Source: Amyloporia xantha (taxonomy: Eukaryota; Basidiomycota; Agaricomycetes; Polyporales; Adustoporiaceae). From it: DNA of 64,000 nt. This document shows, piece after piece, positions 34,565 to 46,391 of this stretch; position 1 is the first letter of the stretch, and every line of letters begins with the position of its first letter. The position numbers were made by a program, and so were the translations under genes. Under the pieces are notes generated by a model, which was given only the letters and a program-made list of their open reading frames with translations, made no database searches and was not told the DNA's origin. The stretch covers positions 434,001 to 498,000 of the forward strand of contig JAYKKR010000008.1 of assembly GCA_036971615.1 (NCBI GenBank), given 5' to 3'.

Positions 34565-36509
34565 ATGGATCGCAATGAGCCTAAGACCTCTAAACCCAGT
34601 TTGATTAGCATTCTGCGGGGCAGCACGACATCCAGCGACCTGGCGCATCCGCACGGACACAAGCAGCACAGAGGCTCACCAAGAATGGATACCATGTCTA
34701 ACTTCAACGTAGTCCGGAGATTAGCGATGCAGGGCCTCACTGAGTTCGACGTGAGCCAGAGATTAGCGATGCAGGACCTCACTTACAAGCCCATTGTTGA
34801 CGCACCCTCCCGAGGCGATCTGATTTTGAAGCATCAAGAGGAGGACAGTGACTTGCGCCATGACTTCAAGAATGTCGACTATTTCGAGTCCGATTGGGCC
34901 GTGAGGGCAAGGGGGGCAAGAGGGGCAAGAAAGGAAAGAGAGGAAAGAGAGGCAAGAGAGGCAAGAGAGGCAAGAGAGGTGGGTAGATTTAGCTACAGCT
35001 CAAATCCGGCTCACCATAGCGTGGAATTCAATCCGCAGTCCACTCCTCGACATCTTCCCCCTGAACTTTGGGACCATATCGTTTCCTACTTGCGATATGA
35101 CCTGGATGCACTCCTAGCATACCGCGATGCCTATTCTGGACGCGGATGGCACGAGAGAGCTAGCAAGTACGTGCCGCCAGAATACAACCAAAATATTGTG
35201 ACCTTTTTGAATCGAAAGGAGTTGGCGCGGATAGGAAGGATGAAAAGCACCTGGAGAGGACCATGGGCAGTGCATATCTGGGGCGGCCAGAGTGGGGATG
35301 ACAGGAGACCGATCCCACACCTGTGCACTTTCGCAACGATGCTGGGCGGAAAGTGGACGAAGACGGACATTCTTGACATACGATACGCAGAGTGGCGAGT
35401 GGGGGAGATGCCACCAGACATCTTCCGCAATCTGGCAACGTTCACCGGGATAACAAAGCTCGATCTCGATGACGTCACGTTCCCTTCGATCGTCACATTC
35501 GGCCGGCTGCTCTGTGCTCTCCCCGCCCTGGAGAGGCTCATATGCAACCAAGTGCGCTGCGTGACACATCACTTCAACCCTGCTGCATTTATACGATGCG
35601 CTGGTTCCATAAAGCTCTCAGATGTCCGCCTGGACCGGGCTTCTGTTGAAAGCATCACAAACTTCTTCGTGTCTGTGCATAAGCGGCTGACCACGATACG
35701 CCTGGGCCCACACTATGTTGGCCATATCCACCCTTTGTACCCCACAGACTTTCTGTCCGGAAATATACAGCGTCTCTTGCAGTCGGCCGGTGCTTCGCTT
35801 CAAACGCTGATTCTGTGCCTGGTACCCGCCGACGGTGAGCGACTCGGACACAACCCCTTGCTCAATCCTCGAACCTGTCTGATTGGTATCTTAGAGTATC
35901 CTTTTGATATCTCCCATAATACAAAGCTCAAGACATTTAGGCTCATCCTATGCATCGATAGTGTGGATTTCAACATTGACGCTCGCTGCGTAGCTCAGCT
36001 CGTCTCTCAGCTCACCTCCCCAATTATCAACACGATCTACATAGAGCTCAATCTTGATTCCATGATATCGACCACATCGGAGGAGCTTGCGGCAGTCCTG
36101 GAAAGGTTGTCTCATAACTGCTGCTCTCAACTTGACAACATCCTCAGCCGCCCTGTATTTCGCAAGCTCACTAGTACATGGGTTGAGATCAAGGTCCGAC
36201 GCCAAAAAGATGCTTCCCGACAGGTTGATGACCAATTAAATGCTCTCTGGGAGACACTGGTGCAGTCTCAGATGCCTATATTATACAAACGAGGCATCCT
36301 GAGGTGTGTTTGTCTTCTGTTGGAGCCGCGTAAAATCTCTGATGTTTGACCTAACCTTGATTCTCACGCCGTATAGGACCGAACCCGTTCATATGAATGA
36401 TGACAACGGACCGTTTCAACCCCCTTCCCCGTTCTAGCTTCATTGTCCGCTCTTCCTTGAATCCTCTATCTTCTGCCTGCCATGTCGGATCGCATTGAAT
36501 CGTTCATAA
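34565..36509 (+). CDS. F-box-like protein, array copy E (longest uninterrupted frame)
   Basis: The genomic sequence is one open frame from before the ATG at 34565 to 36349, but splice sites conserved with the siblings are present: exons 34565-34978, 35039-35834, 35895-36303 and 36377-36509 give 583 residues. Introns 1 and 2 are both exactly 60 nt and lack stops, so retaining them keeps the frame. The N-terminus repeats an RLAMQ.LT module twice and has an expanded Arg/Glu helix coded by a 9-bp minisatellite (34904-34978). F-box-like LPPELWDHIVSYL and a leucine-rich body follow. Skipping the last splice would end the protein at 36349. An SCF role is inferred. Confidence 0.7.
34904..34978 (+). 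repeat. 9-bp coding minisatellite in F-box copy E
   Basis: About eight imperfect copies of AGAGAGGCA code an alternating Arg/Ala/Glu helix at the end of exon 1. Copy D has only two or three units at the same place, so the tract expanded in E. Confidence 0.65.
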
Positions 36510-38520
36510 GCATACATGCACGGTGGTACCCAGACCATTGTTGTACAGAATGCGAACAATATGGTAATATTCAGGTACTATCGCGCGGTTCTTCTTTGTT
36601 TGTGGATATTTCGACGTCGCGATTAGACTTGTAACACTGTGACAATATTGACGACCCCGGTGTACCATCTCATTTATTTACATGTCATGTAGCTCTGCAA
36701 GCTACTTGGCTAGGTTGTCTGTATGTATTCCTCCTGTTTTAAACGGACTGTTTGGATTATCCATATGACATGTCATTGACGTTCTAACAAGGCATATCGG
36801 TGACTTCAGCTCGACCGTACACAACGCTTTGTACCGACAGCCGGCACAGGACCGACGTCCAGTCGTGACCGCGGCGATGACAGGCTGCTCGTTGTCCGAC
36901 AGGTACAGGCATGCTACTAGTACACACACGGCCGTCCTCACACGTCCCCCGTCCCCTGTTCATACGTTTCCTCATCACCGGGGCTTATACTCAGTGCATA
37001 TCTACTTGCAGCCCCCGGCCTCGATTCAGCTCGCTTACTTTCTCGGAGGCTGTCTTTCGACTGCGGTGGGATGACCCGAGATATCTTATCCCCTGAATCA
37101 CAATAGTCTTAACATCCGATTTGTGCACAGCTAGGCAAACACGAGGAGTGAGATTGATTGATCATATTGACCCCAGGAGCCTCGTGTGGAATGGGAAGAC
37201 GTACACCTATGTACACTGTCGTACACAAACGATTGTGAAGATGGGCCAGGACTCCTTCAGCCGAGCGTAACAATACCGGCGCGAGACTGGGTTAGGAGCT
37301 GCGGAATGAAGGCGCGATATTCGTGCTGGAACGCGAAATGCGCCGGTGAATATATAAAAGCTAAATCCGAGGCGTATGCTAGGGGATCCAACGAATACTG
37401 ACCTCAAATGACCAATGAGGTGAGCAGATATAGCCAGATGTAGCCAGATGCTGTGAAAACACGTGCTGTGCGAACCATGAATGCTGTCGCGCAGATTATT
37501 GTGATACCTTGAGATCATGTCCGGGCCGAACAGATAAGAAAGTATACAGTTAGAGCTGTAAATTCTTCGTAGGGCAGGAGATCGATGCACGAGTCGTCAC
37601 GGGAGAGGTCTGCGGTCGGGCAATTGGAAAATCAGATAGGACGCACATGTGGCGAAGTGCACACGGATCCTGCTAAGAATTGTGTGTCCACGATGCGGCA
37701 GACACGTGCTACTTGCTTATAGACACTTCACCACCCAGAGAAGGGAGTCATTGGGAAGTGATGGGTACGACGGCTGTATAGTCCAGAAATGCGTCAGATG
37801 CTGTGTAGGCTTATCCGAAGTACGCGTAGGGCCATCATTTAATTGCAATGCGGCTTCACGCCGTCGTCGAGGCAATGCCTGATAGCCTAGGACACCTGTC
37901 TCTGCTGATATTTGACAACGAGTACTAGTCAGCGATTGTGTACGATAGATGCATAACTGCTCAGTTAGCTCACCTAGATCGATGTAGTCAGCATGCAAGC
38001 GAATTTGCAGGATGTGTTGAGTGGGCTGGGCATGCTGTTGGAGTCCTGATGGATCTTCCCGTCCGTGAGGACAGCGTTTCAGGAGTGAAAGATAGGAAGG
38101 AAAGAAAGATGGTACGATACTTATTGTTGAGCTGTATCAGATATAATCATCAGCGCTGCTGTGTGCAAGTTCCGCCGATGGTCACAAGGAAGCTCTCCCG
38201 AGCTTCCGAGTGCCTCATGGGTCAATTTACAAAATAAGATTTCGTAAGCTTTGTATTGGGCTGTGGGTCCCATGGATGTACAAAGCAAGGGCATTTGACG
38301 CCTTCTACGAGTCTGAGGTTGTATAAGTCAGTATCATACTGCTCGGCACGCACCTGGAAACACTCGAAGTGCATTTAGTATTCGCCATATCGCAGAGCAA
38401 CAATTCGTTGAAGAGTCTGAGAGCATGTTAGTAGGCCTTTGAGAAGTAGTGAGTTTGCGATGTGAAGAGAGATGCGAATGAGAGGCGTCTCGTACTAACC
38501 GAGTCATTTGCACCCAAAAA
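36510..38520. other. Degenerate interval between F-box copies E and F
   Basis: 36540-36780 is a broken version of the short-ORF flank. 37640-38330 repeats the minus-strand relic block. The rest (36780-37600) shows no similarity I can identify and no convincing gene. Confidence 0.4.
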
Positions 38521-38680
38521 TGCATGCCATGAGGCTGAGGTCCCTGATAGCGGAGCCTTATATATCTACAGGCAGTAATAGGGCGTAGTCTATAGAACAC
38601 TCTCCGTACCATAAGAGACGTGAGAGTTGTTCACTTATTCTCTTCATAGTCTCAGTCGCTGTCTTCCTTCACCTGTGTCT

Positions 38681-40361
38681 ATGGATAACGACGAGTCTGA
38701 GGCCTCGAGTCCAAACTTGACGGCAAGAGTTCTACGGGACAGCACGACAATTAGTAACATAATATCTCGGCAAGCACACGATGAGGACGGAGGCGGGCCA
38801 GTCGTAAATGTTCCATCTACTGTCGACATGGACAACAGATCTGCAGTACAGGGCCCCAATGTCGAATCCCCGGATCCAAATCTCATGCCGCAAGAGCTGG
38901 ACGAGGACTCAGAGGACGACGAGCTGATACAAATAAGGCGGGAGAGGGCGGAAAGGAGGGTAGGTGAATTTAGCTATCACCTATAGGATTCAGCTCACTA
39001 TGATCTGGGATTCGTCCAGAAATACACTCCTCGATATCTTCCGCCTGAACTTTGGGATCATGTCGTTTCCTATTTGCGATACGACCTGGATGCGCTGCTA
39101 GCGTACCGCGAGGCCTACTCTGGACGCGTGTGGTACAACAGAGGCAGCAAATACGTGCCGCCAGAATACTACGGGCACGATACTTGTTTTTCGCATCGGT
39201 ACGAGGTGGCACGGATAGGCGTGATGAAGAGTAGCTGGAAAGGACCAAGCGGCGTGCAGATCTGGGGCGGCCAGCGTGAGAGGAGACCGATCCCACACCT
39301 GGGCACATTCGCAGTCACGTTAGGCGGAAGGTGGACGGAGACACAGTCCTTTTGGATCTGGCATGCAGAGTGGCGAGCCTGGGAGATGCCGCCGGACCTC
39401 TTCGAGAATTTGTCCACGTTCGTCGGGATCACGCAGCTTCATCTCTATGACGTCATATTCCCGTCGATTGCCATATTCGGCCGACTTGTCTGCGCCCTCC
39501 CCGCCATGAAAGAGCTCGAATGCGAGGCAGTGTGCTTCAAGACGCATCATTTCGATCACTCTGTGTTTCCGCGATGCGCCGATGCGATGAAGCTCTCCAA
39601 GTTAACACTCCACGGCTCGGACAGACACTCTGTCGACGACATCACACACTTCTTCCTGTCCACGAACATCTCCGCTAAGCTGACCATGATAACGCTAGGG
39701 CAAATCATGACGAGTCACCCTCTACGTCTTGAACATTTTCTGTCCGGAAATATTCAGCGTCTCGTGCAGTCGGCTGGTGCGACACTCAAATCACTGGATC
39801 TATACCTGGTACCGGACGGTGAGCTCCACAACTCCTTACTCGAGTGACTGCCGAAGCTCTGATTGATATTTCCAGAGTATCCCATTGACATCTCTCACAA
39901 TACGCAGCTCAATTCATTTGAGATCACCTTACAATTTACTGATATGGATTTCAACACCAGCCACGTCATTCCGCTCGTTACTCAGCTCAAATCCAACATT
40001 GTGGACAGGATCTACATAAGATTCATAATTTATTCTCTGACATTCAGCGGCCTTGAGGATGTCAATGCAGTCCTGCCAATCTTGTCCCATGGCTGTTGTT
40101 CTCGACTTGACCAGATCCTTACCCGCCCTGTGTTTGACAAGCTTACTACGGTGCAGGTGGACGTTCGCTTTGAGAAAGAAGAACATTTCATGCAAGCACA
40201 CGAGCAAGCAGAAGCCATCTGGAATAATCTAGTGCGGTCTCAGATGCCCAAAATGCATGCAAGACGTATCCTACGGTGATGTTGCGTTCTGCTCTAGCTA
40301 CTGATGTTTGACCTAACCTTGAATGCCGCCGTACAGCCCCTACCTCTACTGTCCATCGTAG
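38681..40361 (+). CDS. F-box-like protein, array copy F
   Basis: Exons 38681-38959, 39020-39818, 39876-40275 and 40337-40361 give 500 residues with intron phases 0, 1, 2. The acidic N-terminus (ELDEDSEDDEL) is followed by a short Arg/Glu stretch. Exon 2 begins YTPRYLPPELWDHVVSYL, the F-box-like helix, then YDLDALLAYREAY and the leucine-rich body. A TATATA box at 38559-38564 lies 122 bp upstream. If the last intron is not removed the chain ends at 40279 with almost the same length. Function as a ubiquitin-ligase substrate receptor is inferred from the F-box only. Confidence 0.7.
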
Positions 40362-40441
40362 CGCTGCACATGATGAAAGCAAACTGCTTTTGACGTTCCT
40401 CTACGTTCTTGTCTCCCTGGATACTTTGTCTCCTCCTCGCC

Positions 40442-40792
40442 ATGTCGAATTCCACCTTCGATCCTCCTGAGCCACCATCAAGCATACTACAAGCACTACA
40501 TCGTCCACTCTGGGCCCACGTCGACGTGTATCCTAGGGCCGGTGACGGAGTTGGGAGGAGGGTCTCCTCTAAACCTATCGTGGCCTGTGGCCCGTGGCGC
40601 AGCACACATTCGAGTACGATGTGTTGTGATTTCGATTTTCGGACAAAACATACGGCCATTGTGATCTGTGATACGGACGGTCTGGTAGTGTTTATTGTTC
40701 TCCTGTACTGTTCCTTCTCCGCTTACGAAATCTTCGACAACGCGACCAGACAGTGTATCGTTGTGATTACATTGACGGTCTTGGTGCACTAA
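40442..40792 (+). CDS. Short ORF downstream of F-box copy F, possible membrane protein
   Basis: An ATG at 40442 opens 116 codons ending LTVLVH. It has a Pro-rich start and one clear hydrophobic segment (LVVFIVLLYCSFSAY) of transmembrane length. The C-terminal half aligns in frame with 25290-25730, whereas the N-terminal halves are in different frames at the shared CCTGTGGCCCGTGGC segment. It starts only 80 bp after F-box copy F, on the same strand. It may be a co-duplicated gene or only a surviving open frame in duplicated DNA. Confidence 0.35.
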   Translation: MSNSTFDPPEPPSSILQALHRPLWAHVDVYPRAGDGVGRRVSSKPIVACGPWRSTHSSTMCCDFDFRTKHTAIVICDTDGLVVFIVLLYCSFSAYEIFDNATRQCIVVITLTVLVH

Positions 40793-42298
40793 AGTATTTT
40801 ATGTAGCACGGCGAGCTGCTTTGCTAGGTCTCGGACGTATTCATGCCTTGATGGACCTCTTGGAATACGGATACATCTGTCTGACTATTACCCCGATGAT
40901 CTCTGAGATGCCCAGGCGAGGAACTGCATGACCATTATATGATCATGGTTCTCACTGAGACCGCTTGGAAAGTAGCCGTAGGGTTCGTCAAATACAATGA
41001 TAGTGGCGAAGTGTTGTCTACAGGGGGGGGCTTTTACGTTGTGAAACAAATCGCCGCAGATTATATATTAACGCCGGACCTATATTAAATCCCGCAGGCC
41101 CTTTGTGATAAGGGGCCCGGCCCGGGTGTTGCTTCTGTCCTACTTAGAAGTTAGAAGTACTAGATATCCCCTTACGTAACAGCGCAGAGCTGGTGAAAAG
41201 CCAACGCACGCACTGGGAGTGCGCTTGGATCATTACAGTAAGATAGGCGTGGATGAGTAATTATACAATAGGGATGCCGCTTGCCGTCCTAAATTGAACG
41301 GCGTATTGAACATAGACCTGAGTTGGACACCCTCTCGATGGGAATCATGAATATTCGCGTGGTCGAGCATGATTCAATCAAGAGAGCGGCGTGCATCATA
41401 TCCACTGTTAGATCATTAATATGGAACTCGTCTCCAAATAGCGTGTGCTGGAGACGGTAGCGGACGAGCCTGAGTGACTCAAGCTCAATGAGCAGCATAA
41501 GCACCGCCGTGGTGGGCGGTGGCTGAGAATACTATCTCGATCTGTTTAATCGTGTCACACCGACGCGCGTCTTCCCGCCTAATATGTAGACGACTTCCAA
41601 TTCCCAAACGATATACTCTATAGGGTGTTCTCGTATTGGAGGGAGCTACGCGTACCTTCAATGTTCAACGTTCAATACGCGCGCTCACTATCCTGCTTTC
41701 GAGCTGCATGGCCGCTGCATCATTCCAGCCCAGTAGGTTCCTTGTGTAGGGGCTAGCCTCTGCCAAATTTCTGCTCTAGCAACTGCACTTCATGGTGTGT
41801 TGATACTCGCCATCCTTGTATGGCAGTCTGATGTACAAGGAAGACGCTGATCATATTGCGAGAAAGGGATCGTCGACGGGCAGAAGCTATGCGCACTGGT
41901 GGCACTTCCTGGAAGGCACGTGGAGTGGAATCAATCTCACCGTCACGAGTGCACAGTACGCTTCCATGAGGCTGTGTACTATGATCTTAGACAGGCATGC
42001 TACACGCATGCTGAGTGGTATGGACTGAGCCGACGTTGCTATTCTTCCGGAGAAAACGGACGGAGAGGTTTTTCACCGAATATTGCTTAGGATGCGACGC
42101 CTCCTTAGACGTATCGGGCTGCGTTCTACAGACGCTGTCTACAGCGAGACTTCAGGTCTTCAACCGGTGGAGAGTAGTCTATCTCGCCAGGTGGGTGTTC
42201 TAAAACAAATTACTAGAATCATAGGTGGGACAAAGATACAGTCGAGGAACAATCACGAACAACACGCGTTCTCACGAACAGTGCCATCGGAATGTAAC
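40793..42298. other. Interval before F-box copy G
   Basis: It includes a G9 run near 41027, and at 41950-41990 the CCATGAGGCTGTG motif of the array promoter without its TATA. A minus-strand frame at 41504-41289 (HINDLTVDMMHAALLIES) resembles coding sequence but stands alone. No gene is supportable. Confidence 0.4.
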
Positions 42299-43748
42299 AT
42301 GGGCGACCTCGTCATCATTGCTGACCCTGATATCATGCCCACCTTCGATGCCCTACCTGACCCCATCCGTGACCCTGCCCCCGTTGCCCCACATCCCGGC
42401 AGCATTCCTATCATTCCCATCGAGCTTTGGGACCAGATTATCGACCACTTGGAGTACGACTTGGATGCACTGATAACATGCCACAAGGTCTGTCCTGCTT
42501 GGAAAAACAGATGCCGGAAGCACCTGCCCCGGGCATTTTTTGACGGCGAGATTACATTCGCGAATCGAGATGAGGTAGTGCGGGTAGGGAAGCAGAGAAG
42601 CAAAGTGTGGGCAGGGCCTAGAAAAGTGCATATCAGGGGCTGCGAGCGCGGAGGGATCTCCCACCTGGGTATTTTTGCGGTCATGCTAGGGGGAAGATGG
42701 ACCAGAGTGGAATCATTCGTCGTCGAGGGCGCCGAGTGGTGCGCGAAGGACCTGCCGCCGGATGTCTTTCTCAATCTGTCTACCTTCACGTCGATCAGCG
42801 AGCTCGTTCTCCGCAATGTCACCTTCCCTTCCGTCACCGCATTTGGTCGCCTCGTCGTCGCTCTTCCTAGCCTGGCGCGTCTCGTCTGTCAAGGTGTGCA
42901 ATTCTTGACACCGCATTTCCATCGCACCGTGTTTTCACAGAATGCACTTGCAATGAAATTAACGGATGTTCGCTTTCTTGACAACACTTCGACCGATGAT
43001 ATCATGCGCTTCTTGATACCCACTGAGATCTGTACAAAGCTTACCACCTTAGTTTTGGGCGCTCTACCTGATATTGGGCAGCCTCTCAGTACAGGAGCCT
43101 TTGAATCCGGAGATTTCGACAGATTTATTCAGGCTGCCAATGCTTCGCTCCGCAGGTTACGCTTGACACTGACGCCGGGTGGTAAGACGTTTTCCCTGAT
43201 CAAGTAGAGAAAGGGCCTAATTGATGATTCCAGGACATCGCATTCGTCTTTCACGCACACCACTGATCACATCACTTGCTCTCACTCTGAACATAATCAA
43301 TATGCATTTCGACCATGATTCTGTACCCCAGCTCGTGTCTCAGCTCATGTCCAACGTCACGGAAGTTGTCTGGATAGCCTTTGATATTCGCTCACTCACT
43401 TTTTCCGACAATACCGAAATGAATCGCGTATTGGTCAGACTGGTTCAGCGCTGCTGTTCTCCACTTGATCAAATCTTTGCACTCCCGGTATCTAAGTTTC
43501 CTGTACATGTTCACTTCGTTGTTTGGGTTCCTGAAGATGCTGCGGCAGTTACAAAGCCTCTGTGGCATGCCTTACTGAGGTCTCGGCTGCCTCATCTACA
43601 GCTGAAAACCCGCATAACAGTGTCCGAGCTCGGGAAGCCTCTTCAACGCCCGACAGCCTACATGAGGTATGTCATCATATCCCGCTGGAGCCTTGTCGAT
43701 CTAATAAATACCTCGCCTCGGTCGTTCAGTATTCACGTTCGATCGTGA
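42299..43748 (+). CDS. F-box protein, diverged array member G
   Basis: Exons 42299-43181, 43234-43666 and 43730-43748 give 444 residues. The first intron of the other copies is absent and the N-terminus is a short Pro/Asp segment. The F-box is the most canonical of the array: IPIELWDQIIDHL, YDLDALITCHKVCPAWKNRC, keeping the Cys-Val-Cys-x-x-Trp end that A-F have lost. The leucine-rich body aligns with the others (NVTFPSVTAFGRLV). The two shared introns sit at the same places and phases. It probably reflects the ancestral form from which A-F expanded, and it is the best candidate for a normal SKP1-binding SCF receptor. Confidence 0.8.
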
Positions 43749-44877
43749 CGGACTCAGTGGGTCTGTTCTACGCGAACAGATGCTTTAGAAGGCATGCAGC
43801 TCAACATCGCTTTTGTCTACGATTTTTGAAGCTGGAATCGAGTCCTAGCTCAGGGCCTGCAGACCGCGACGACGACACGCGGGAGGGTAACGATATTCTC
43901 TAGACGGTCCATTTCAGTATCAATGTGCTGTGCAACCAACCGCGTCCGTATCATCGGCCCCATAGCAATTGTTATTTCCCCCTTCTGCTGCTTTTGCTTT
44001 CCACACCAGTTTCTCCTCGCATATTAAGCCAATCCACGTCTTTGACAGTGACATCGGAGTCCACCATCACGTTGCCCACCTAATCACACTATCACAATGA
44101 TCCGCTTTGGTTTATGATCTCTTGATTTTGTCCTCCGTTTCTAGCAACTCGGTCGCACTCTCCGCGCTGTCTCCTGATATATAGAAAACTTGCTCACCAT
44201 ATTGTGTCGACATATTCCACTCTTTGGTCCTCTGACTGCGTTCTCGTCCCCGCCAGTGCAGTTTCAAGACAACTCAAAAAAATCCTTCATTTGTGGATTC
44301 CCGCCATCGGATCACTGAGTACCGTGCGGTCCCTATTTATGCACGTCATGTAGTCGACAAACATTCCATCTGAGTCATTCTTGCCGTCGGGACTATCTAT
44401 ATTGGGGAAACAGAAGAGGGGTATAGCGTTGAGAGCGCAAACCTGGACCAGGTCCTCCACGGGTTCCTCTATTTACGTGCACTTTTGTGTGCCGGCGCCA
44501 TTCGATACAGATGAGACTCAGCTCTCAAGTGCCATGTTCCGAGCTCTCAAACCGTCGCATCAGAATCGGACAAGCTTGCCACGTACTACAGGACATTCAC
44601 AGATCAATACATGCACAGGACTAAGCTTTATCTATCCTTTCATCGCACTTCTGAAGCTTATGTGTAACTGACCACAACGAACCATCCATGATACCAATGT
44701 GATTGAGACAGGACCTCCATATTATGTTCACCATTATACTGTAGAGAACGCCACGCATGTGTCTATGGGCTTGAAACCGGGAATCTCGGATGAGTGGACA
44801 TGATGAAATCATATTGTCTATACCTGCAATGTGAAGCGGATCCACGAGCGTGAAAGGTAACCTATACGCCGGGCAGC
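43749..44877. other. Intergenic; no gene seen
   Basis: AT-richer sequence lies between the end of the F-box array and the cyclin C gene. Only short open frames without homology are present. The CCNC terminal exon might extend into 44760-44822 if a GT donor at its stop (gg|gtgagc) is used. Confidence 0.4.
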
Positions 44878-46391
44878 TCACCCAGCAGCCTGCGCCCTCT
44901 CGAGCCTCTTGTTTACTGCAACAGGCCTTCCACTGGGCGGATGCGCCACATCGGCGAAACGCGCTTCCCGCATGCGCGTCAGTAAATGCATCAAGAACGT
45001 CGGTGTCACAACCTGCTGCGGATGTTCCCCCAGAGCGTTGTCTTCCCTACCCTCCCCCGCGGACGGTGTCGCACTGCTACTTGTCGTGCCCCCGCTGACA
45101 ACGCTCCCGCTCCTCGCTGTCCCGGCAGCACTGCGCTTCGTCCCCGCGTGCTGCGCGAAGGATCCACGGGCAGAGTCACCATGCCCTCCACCATCCTCGC
45201 GGTACCGATCCCACAGTGCATAAAGCGAGATGATCTCTTGCGCGATGGTCGCGATGAGCGGCATGCTCACGTTGAGGCCAGCCATGAACCCGATGATGTC
45301 CTGCGGCTGCTTCTTGTGCGCGGCGGCAGATGAGCGGGAGGAACGGCGAGGGGGCGTAGAGAGCGACGCCTGAGCCTGGAGGTGGAGCTGAGATTGTGAG
45401 GAGGAGCGGGAGAGGGAGGTGGATTGAGTATGCGTCTGGATGAGGCTGCGAGTGGAGGAGTGCAGGACAAGCGTGAGGTAGATCGCAGTGATGGCAATGA
45501 GATGGGGAGGATAGAGGAGACAGAGCTCCGAGCGGTAGGTGTCATTGATGATGAACCTAGCAGTTGCTAAGAGTCAGGTGTGACTAATTTTGTGGACAAG
45601 CGATCTTACCATGCCATCTGCAAAGCGCCTTCTTGCAATTCCAGTTTGCCTTCACCCGTCCCCCAATACCTCGGGCCGTCATCGACACCAGCACCCACCT
45701 CTCCCGCCTCTGCTTCACTAATATGCGAGCTGCCCTCCTTGCCGCACAGCGTCATGAGCGTCCGGTATGGATGAAAGACTGTCAGATCACATTCTAGGTC
45801 ATCTACGAGATAGAACTCCATTTCTGCGAGCTTTGAGTTGTCTGAAGGGAACGATTTGACGCCGTACTCTTTATCTACAATAAGTTTGAATTCCTGTGGA
45901 CAGGACGCATTTTCACTGCTTACTGCTGAATAACATGCGAGCCTCGGTAACGACGTTCTTGATATGCACAGGCGACTCTTCTGCCTTCGCAGCGACATAG
46001 CAGCAGGCTGCAATCACGATGAACGGGTCGGTCTCGCAGTAGGCATTCTTGACATAGAAGCGGCGGAAGAAAACAGTAGCAGTAGCAATCACCCGCTGTC
46101 TCAGCTGCAATTTTTTGCCTAGCTTCGATATTACTAGTCGCAAGAGACATTTAAACACTCGGTCTGACGGCATGTAGACCTTGATTACTTACAATTGGCG
46201 AAAAATATGGCCAGGAAATCAAGGTGTTCTGGGTTGTCGACATATCGCAGGTCATCCGCCCGTGCCTGCCTGAGCGTGGCTCGGTCGACAATCCACCGTT
46301 TACTGCTCGCCCATCGTCGTAAATCTCATTGTCAACACAGCACAGAAAATAATGCTCACTAGTGCGAACTCGCCCAAAAATCGGTGGCCAT
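44878..46391 (-). CDS. SSN8: Cyclin C (Mediator CDK8-module cyclin)
   Basis: Exons (minus) 46391-46360, 46302-46193, 46133-45924, 45874-45610 and 45556-44878 give 431 residues. The start MATDFWASSHY then KRWIVDR is the typical cyclin C N-terminus; the cyclin box has FFRRFYVKNAYCETDPF and AACCYVAAKAEE, and the second fold has FYLVDDLECDLTVFHPYRTL. Residues after about 240 hold a Ser/Gln-rich insert, the last cyclin helices and an S/T/G-rich tail. Cyclin C binds CDK8 (Ssn3) in the nuclear Mediator kinase module and modulates RNA polymerase II transcription and stress responses. It diverges from malate dehydrogenase across 283 bp. Splice phases all agree. Confidence 0.9.

Noticed and set aside
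37207..37590. 127-codon minus-strand ORF
   Set aside because: No recognisable features, and the composition resembles neighbouring non-coding sequence.
44381..44671. 96-codon plus-strand ORF after the F-box array
   Set aside because: No domain or coding bias; the surrounding DNA is AT-rich intergenic.
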